From positions 62,001-126,000 of the forward strand of contig JADJIB010000003.1 in assembly GCA_016707175.1 (NCBI GenBank): a stretch of 64,000 nt of DNA, in the 5' to 3' direction. The notes under the pieces were generated by a model. It was not told the origin of the DNA. It did no database searches and was given only the letters and a program-made list of their open reading frames with translations. Positions 59,772-64,000 of this stretch are shown in pieces (position 1 is the first letter of the stretch; the number at the start of each line of letters is the position of its first letter). The stretch is from Candidatus Phosphoribacter hodrii (GTDB lineage Bacteria > Actinomycetota > Actinomycetes > Actinomycetales > Dermatophilaceae). Position numbers and translations under genes: made by a program.

Positions 59772-60656
59772 ATGCCGATGTCAGACTTCGAGACCATCGC
59801 CTGGACCGTCGATGCGGACGGCATCGCCACCCTCACCCTCAACCGGCCCGATCGGCTCAACTCCTTCACCGTGACGATGGCTCGCGAGCTTGAGCACGCC
59901 TTCCGCCACGAAGCGCTCGATGACGACGTCCGCGCGGTTGTCGTCACCGGCAGCGGCAGAGCGTTCTGTGCGGGCATGGACCTCTCGGCTGAGGGCAACG
60001 TCTTCGGCCTCGACGAGTCGCTGCTTCCGACCCCCGAGCACTTCTGGGAGCACTACGCCGACGAGCCGCTGCATGACGGCGTGCGCGACACCGGCGGCCG
60101 GGTCACCCTCGCGATCCACGACCTGCCCAAGCCGGTCATCGCCGCCGTCAATGGCCCAGCGATCGGCATCGGCACGACGATGACCCTCGCGATGGACGTC
60201 CGGCTGGCCTCGACGACGGCGCGGTTCGGCCTGGTCTTCGGCAAACTCGGCATCGTCCCGGAGGCCGCGTCCACCTGGTTCCTCCCGCGGATCGTCGGGC
60301 TCGCACAGGCCCTCGAGTGGATGTATGCCGCGCCCGTCCTCACCGCCGACGAGGCCCTCGCGGGGCGGCTGGTCCGCTCAGTGCACGAGGCCGAGGACCT
60401 GTTGCCCGCGGCATACGAGTTGGCGCGGTCGTTCGTCGTCGGGAAGTCTCCGGTCGCGCTCGCCTTGACCCGGAAACTGCTCTACCGCAACGTCGGCGTT
60501 GAGCACCCGCTGCAGGCCCACCTGGCCGACTCGCTCGGGATGTATTACACGTCGATCGGCGACGGGCGCGAGGGCGTTGCCGCGTTCCTGGAGAAGCGGG
60601 CGCCGCACTTCAACGGCCGCGCCTCGGACCTCCCTCGGATCACCCCGGAGCAATGA
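59772..60656 (+). CDS. Enoyl-CoA hydratase/isomerase
   Basis: A 294-residue crotonase from ATG 59772 (a second ATG two codons later is equally served by GGAAG). TLNRPDRLNSFT, TGSGRAFCAGMDLSAEG (oxyanion), AVNGPAIGIGTTMTLAMDVRLAST, and KLGIVPEAASTWFLPR with the Glu at the catalytic position. The about 25-residue insertion after the oxyanion loop (VFGLDESLLPTPEHFWEHY) is larger than in short-chain enzymes and may admit a bulky acyl group. An in-frame leader from 59679 holds the inverted repeat and is not counted as coding. Confidence 0.9.
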   Translation: MPMSDFETIAWTVDADGIATLTLNRPDRLNSFTVTMARELEHAFRHEALDDDVRAVVVTGSGRAFCAGMDLSAEGNVFGLDESLLPTPEHFWEHYADEPLHDGVRDTGGRVTLAIHDLPKPVIAAVNGPAIGIGTTMTLAMDVRLASTTARFGLVFGKLGIVPEAASTWFLPRIVGLAQALEWMYAAPVLTADEALAGRLVRSVHEAEDLLPAAYELARSFVVGKSPVALALTRKLLYRNVGVEHPLQAHLADSLGMYYTSIGDGREGVAAFLEKRAPHFNGRASDLPRITPEQ

Positions 60657-60836
60657 TCAGGACCGGCGCTTGACGCGCTGGTTCCGGATGCTGCCTCGCA
60701 GATGCAGGGGCGACTGCTGGCGGCGAAGCCTCGCTTGTGTTGAGTTATCACGACTACCCTTAGACAGTTAGGGCAGTCCCCTGAAGGATTCCTCCCCATT
60801 TCGGACCTGAATGCACGCAGCCCGCCAGAGGACATC

Positions 60837-61226
60837 ATGAACCTGACCTCCTACCAGAAGACGCGAGTGGGTCTGGTTGCCTGGGGTGCGGCTGGCCTGT
60901 TGCTCACTCTGGGCGCGGTGTCCCTGGGGCATGTCGCCTGGGTCATTTCCATGGCGTTCCTGCTGATCTCCGCGGTCGTCCGGGCCCCTGGTCGTCCGTC
61001 CGCCCTGTTCTTTGGGGCTTCCGTTCCACTGGTTCTGGTTGTCGTGGGTCACGCCGCGGGCCCCGGTTGGTCGTGCCACTCCAGTCCCACAGGTTCTGGG
61101 TGCGATGAGTTGCTCGACCCTCGACCCTACTTGATGGCGGCGTTGGTGCTGCTTGCCACCGGCACTGCACTCGAACTTCTGTTGCGGCGAGCGAGTTCGC
61201 GTGGCACGGCGATCCACAGTTCTTGA
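60837..61226 (+). CDS. Small four-helix membrane protein
   Basis: A 129-residue protein with four hydrophobic stretches (VGLVAWGAAGLLLTLGAV, HVAWVISMAFLLISAVV, SALFFGASVPLVLVVVG, YLMAALVLLATGTALELLL). An external loop between helices three and four contains two Cys (CHSSPTGSGC) that could form a disulfide. Only a weak AGAGGA precedes the ATG. No family recognised. It lies alone between the crotonase and the P450. Confidence 0.6.
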   Translation: MNLTSYQKTRVGLVAWGAAGLLLTLGAVSLGHVAWVISMAFLLISAVVRAPGRPSALFFGASVPLVLVVVGHAAGPGWSCHSSPTGSGCDELLDPRPYLMAALVLLATGTALELLLRRASSRGTAIHSS

Positions 61227-61295
61227 CGATTCCTCGTCACCCCTGATCGTTAAGGCCACTGCCGCAGAACGAAATTCATGGTTGAGGTGGCGTTC

Positions 61296-62600
61296 TCACT
61301 CCACCGGCAGCAGCCGAGCGCCTGGCGTGAATGTCGCCGGGATGTGCTCATAGCCCGCGTTGACTCCCTGCTGCGGATAGGCGCGCAGCCGTTCGCGGTC
61401 GACGACGTAGTCGGGCATCCGCGTGAGGATCTGCCCCAACAACTCGGCCGCGATGGCCCGCGCGATATGCGCTCCCGCGCAGCGATGCACCCCCAGCCCG
61501 AAGGCCGTATGCCGGTTGGGCCAGCGGTCGATCCGCACCTCGTCGGGCGCCTCGAACTGCTGCGGATCACGGTTGGCCGAGCTCCACGCGAGCAGCGCGC
61601 GATCGCCGGCCCGCATCGGGCAACCGGCAATCTCGGTGTCCCGCACAATGGTTCGTGCCAACGCCTGCGTCGGTGAGAACGCCCGCAGGAACTCCTCGAT
61701 CGCCCGCTCCAGCCGCTCGGGATGCGCGATCAACTCGGCGCGCTGCGAGCGATCGGCATCCAGGTGCACGAGGGTCTGGCTCACCAGCGAGGCCGTCGTC
61801 CCCACGCCTCCCGAGATGAGCAACTCGATGATGCTGTATGCCGCGTCGTCGCTCATCGGGGCACCGTCCACCTGCGCGCCGACGAGGTAGGACACGATGT
61901 CGTCCCTCGGCTGCGCCCGCCGGGCCGCGATCACGTCGGTGATCTGCTGGCTCATCCACGGGATGCCCTCAGCGAGCGCGTGCGCATGCGCGTCCGTGCC
62001 CGGCCGGTTGGCGAGCACCGAGTGCATGGTGTGCGAATACCGTTGCCATTGGCTCGCATCCATGCCGAGCCAGTCGAGCGTCACGGCCGCCGGGACCCCG
62101 ATGACAGTCGCGAGATCCGCCTGCCCAGCTTCGATGACGTCGTCGACGAACCGCGCTGTCCAATAGGCGATCCGCGGACGCAGCCCGTCGAGCGCCGCTG
62201 GCGCGGTGACCGCGTTGATGATCTTGCGATAGGTGCGGTGCTCCGGCGGGTCGAGCTCGACCGGGATGTGCAGGTGCACCGGCGCCTTGGGGATGACGTT
62301 GTTCAGCCCCTCGCCGCCGTGCGCGGACCGCGCCGACGAGAAGGTCTCGTCATCCCGCGCGGCCGCGAACACCGACGCATAGTCGGTCAACACCCAGTAG
62401 CCGCCGTGCTCCGGGCTCCACACCACCGGCCCCTGCGCCCGTAGCGCCCGATAGGACGCCACTGGGTCCAGCGAGTGCACGGCGCTTGTGTGGTCGAAAT
62501 GCACCACGGGACAGCGACTCGACCCACCATCGGCGGTCTCGCCGCCAGGCGCGCTGGTATGCCGCGCAGTCCCGGACTCGGGGTCGGTCACCTGATCCAT
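61296..62600 (-). CDS. Cytochrome P450
   Basis: A 434-residue class I bacterial P450 from ATG 62600 (GGAAGG upstream). Heme loop FGLGVHRCAGAHIAR with the Cys ligand near residue 372, ExxR in IEEFLRAFSP, and the I-helix ELLISGGVGTTAS, where the usual acidic residue before Thr-Thr is Gly. PPEHRTYRK is the C-helix signature. It would hydroxylate a hydrophobic compound with a ferredoxin partner not encoded here. It is divergent from the luciferase-like monooxygenase at 62744, sharing one promoter region, which suggests a joint role. Confidence 0.93.
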   Translation of the reverse strand: MDQVTDPESGTARHTSAPGGETADGGSSRCPVVHFDHTSAVHSLDPVASYRALRAQGPVVWSPEHGGYWVLTDYASVFAAARDDETFSSARSAHGGEGLNNVIPKAPVHLHIPVELDPPEHRTYRKIINAVTAPAALDGLRPRIAYWTARFVDDVIEAGQADLATVIGVPAAVTLDWLGMDASQWQRYSHTMHSVLANRPGTDAHAHALAEGIPWMSQQITDVIAARRAQPRDDIVSYLVGAQVDGAPMSDDAAYSIIELLISGGVGTTASLVSQTLVHLDADRSQRAELIAHPERLERAIEEFLRAFSPTQALARTIVRDTEIAGCPMRAGDRALLAWSSANRDPQQFEAPDEVRIDRWPNRHTAFGLGVHRCAGAHIARAIAAELLGQILTRMPDYVVDRERLRAYPQQGVNAGYEHIPATFTPGARLLPVE

Positions 62601-62698
62601 GGGGCACCTTCCACGTCGTCGGCATTGACTGGCTCTGACCCTTGCTGCGGGCGCTGACTCGGCTCTCGGAGGCCAGCCCTCCCGCATCGCGCATTCCA

Positions 62699-62708
62699 TG
62701 CATATGAT
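62699..62708. promoter_or_regulatory. TGCATATGAT motif in the P450/monooxygenase promoter
   Basis: The 10-mer is the exact complement of 46971-46980. It is followed by an ATGAT/ATCAT dyad (62703-62716). Both lie in the 143-bp gap between two divergent oxygenase genes. Confidence 0.5.
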
Positions 62709-62743
62709 AGCCATCATCTGGTGATCGCGGACGGAGCTGGCCC

Positions 62744-63781
62744 ATGGAGATCGGCGTCATCCTCGGCGACGTGCACGGCTCGCTTTCGCCGCGGGACCAC
62801 CTCGACGGGCTGCTGCGCCAGGTCGAGGCCGCCCAGCGGGCCGGGATGACCTACCTGACCATCGGCCACCACTACGTCTACGGCGACTACCGCTGGCTGC
62901 AACCCATTCCGACGCTCGCCCGGCTGGCCGCCGAATTGGACCCTGGGGTTCGGCTCGGGACGACCGTCCTGCAGACCCCGCTCGTCCACCCGATCGCCCT
63001 CGCCGAAGACCTGGCGACGCTCGATATCCTCAGTCGCGGCAATCTCGTCATCGGACTCGGCGCCGGTTACCGGGAGTCCGAGTTTGTCGCTCTCGGAGTC
63101 AATTTCGCCGATCGCTTTGCCATGCTGGAAGAGTCGATCGAGCTGATGACCGCCCTGTGGACCCAGGCTCGGGTCACCCACCGGGGCCGCTTCTGGCAGG
63201 TCGACGACGTCGAGCCGCACATCCAGCCCTGGCAACAGCCGCACCCACCGTTGTGGATCGGCGCCATGACTGAGCGGGGCGTCAAGCGGTCGGCACGCCT
63301 CGCCGACGGGTGGCCCATCACCCCCGAGACCAAGATCCCCGACATGGTGCGGCTCCTCGCGATCTACGAGGACGAGCGGATCCGCCTCGGCAAGCCCCTC
63401 GTTCGCCACCCGTTGCGCCGCGAGATCATCCCCGGCCGCACGACCGAGGCGGCCTTCGAGCGGTTCGAGTCGATGGCCAAGGAGCGCCTGCTCGCCTATG
63501 CCCGGCGCCAACTCGCCACCCGCTCGGAGGACGAGCTCTCCCAGGAGTTCCGCTCTGTCGCAGCCAAAGAGACCTTCATCGGCACGCCCGACGAATGCAT
63601 CGCCCAGATCCGTGAGCTCGCCGCCCTCGTCCCCATCGACCCCATCCTCGTGCGCGCCCAATGGCCGCGGATGAGCGCCGACCAGGTCGTCGACTACCTC
63701 GAGGACCTCGGCCGGGACATCGTCCCCGCCGTCCGCGAGATCACGCCGGTCCAGCAGGTCATCCGCCCACCGGTCGCCTAG
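62744..63781 (+). CDS. Luciferase-like (F420/FMN) monooxygenase
   Basis: A 345-residue luciferase-fold oxidoreductase. MEIGVILGDVHG start, GMTYLTIGHHYVYGDYRWLQPIPTLARLAAELDP-type core (IGHHYVYGDYRWLQP), GLGAGYRESEFVALGV near residue 107 and FWQVDDVEPHIQPWQQPHPPLWIG near residue 150 define the group. It is the intact paralogue of the frameshifted gene at 25272-26328. Such enzymes use reduced flavin or F420 for oxygenation (including Baeyer-Villiger-like) or hydride transfer. ATG follows GGAGCTGGCCC. Confidence 0.9.
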   Translation: MEIGVILGDVHGSLSPRDHLDGLLRQVEAAQRAGMTYLTIGHHYVYGDYRWLQPIPTLARLAAELDPGVRLGTTVLQTPLVHPIALAEDLATLDILSRGNLVIGLGAGYRESEFVALGVNFADRFAMLEESIELMTALWTQARVTHRGRFWQVDDVEPHIQPWQQPHPPLWIGAMTERGVKRSARLADGWPITPETKIPDMVRLLAIYEDERIRLGKPLVRHPLRREIIPGRTTEAAFERFESMAKERLLAYARRQLATRSEDELSQEFRSVAAKETFIGTPDECIAQIRELAALVPIDPILVRAQWPRMSADQVVDYLEDLGRDIVPAVREITPVQQVIRPPVA

Positions 63782-63865
63782 GCTCGCGAATGTGAGCGGG
63801 TATGTCGTCGTGTCTGCAGTGGTCCGCGCCCGGGTGGCCGGGCCGGCCGAATCTTCGGGGGCCTG

Positions 63866-64000
63866 ATGCCGCTCGCGGTCGGCGTGCTCGGGGCGCTCGC
63901 GTTTGCGACGGAGCTGCGGCTGTGGGCAGGTGTGGCCGTGGCGGTCCAGGCTGCGGTCGGGGGCTGGCTGGGTTGGGTCCTTGGTCTGTTGGTGGCCGTC
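63866..64000 (+). CDS. Membrane protein, cut by window end
   Basis: An open frame from ATG 63866 to the end reads as two hydrophobic helices (LAVGVLGALAFATEL and AVGGWLGWVLGLLVAV). A short frame from GTG 63792 stops at 63866 with a TGATG overlap, so either the two are coupled or the gene is frameshifted. Too little is visible to name it. Confidence 0.45.
   Translation, partial: MPLAVGVLGALAFATELRLWAGVAVAVQAAVGGWLGWVLGLLVAV

Overview
The window reads as chromosomal DNA of a high-GC actinobacterium. Evidence: strong G/C at third codon positions, many GTG starts, leaderless starts placed 6-7 bases after a TANNNT -10 box, F420-type luciferase-fold and flavin oxidoreductases, and many acyl-CoA dehydrogenases and short-chain dehydrogenases (SDRs). 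The gene mix would suit the Intrasporangiaceae/Dermatophilaceae, but this is an impression, not a placement. No rRNA, tRNA or CRISPR array was recognised.

Layout. 1-2.2 kb: end of an old-yellow-enzyme gene plus an SDR. 2.2-3.6 kb: a RES/antitoxin module. 3.7-5.1 kb: three poorly known genes. 5.3-13.0 kb: a minus-strand catabolic operon (SDR, MFS exporter, thiolase, amidohydrolase, two acyl-CoA dehydrogenases) facing a divergent SDR. 13.1-19.0 kb: a GntR-controlled operon of a BtpA/SgcQ-like protein, a ureidoglycolate-lyase-like cupin, a PfkB kinase (frameshifted here) and a polar amino-acid-type ABC importer. 19.0-20.6 kb: an unknown Cys-containing protein convergent with an HTH-DUF488 fusion. 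20.7-32.1 kb: two divergent, translationally coupled acyl-CoA operons. 32.4-36.7 kb: a nested mobile island, in which a two-recombinase element with 12-bp inverted ends splits an IS256-type transposase. 36.8-42.3 kb: a FadR-type regulator and a complete branched-chain-type ABC importer. 42.4-47.9 kb: hydrolase, MaoC hydratase, CitE-like lyase, acyl-CoA dehydrogenase and crotonase, divergent from an SMP-30 lactonase. 47.9-54.1 kb: accessory genes with a second RES module, a cupin/HTH operon and HipBA. 54.4-58.8 kb: aldo/keto reductase and membrane or secreted proteins. 58.7-63.8 kb: amidohydrolase, crotonase, P450 and a luciferase-like monooxygenase.

How the genes may work together. The P450, SDRs, luciferase-like monooxygenases, SMP-30 lactonase, aldehyde dehydrogenase, acyl-CoA ligase/CoA-transferase and beta-oxidation sets fit dispersed degradation of a cyclic, terpenoid- or steroid-like compound through ring oxygenation, lactone opening and CoA thioesters. 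The substrate is inferred. Short shared palindromes in several of these promoters suggest common regulators.

Quality caution. Several genes are split by shifts that one or two extra G/C bases in a short run would repair, and three stretches (48131-48378, 49568-49586, 58141-58300) are almost pure G/C homopolymer. Some pseudogenes here may therefore be sequence errors.
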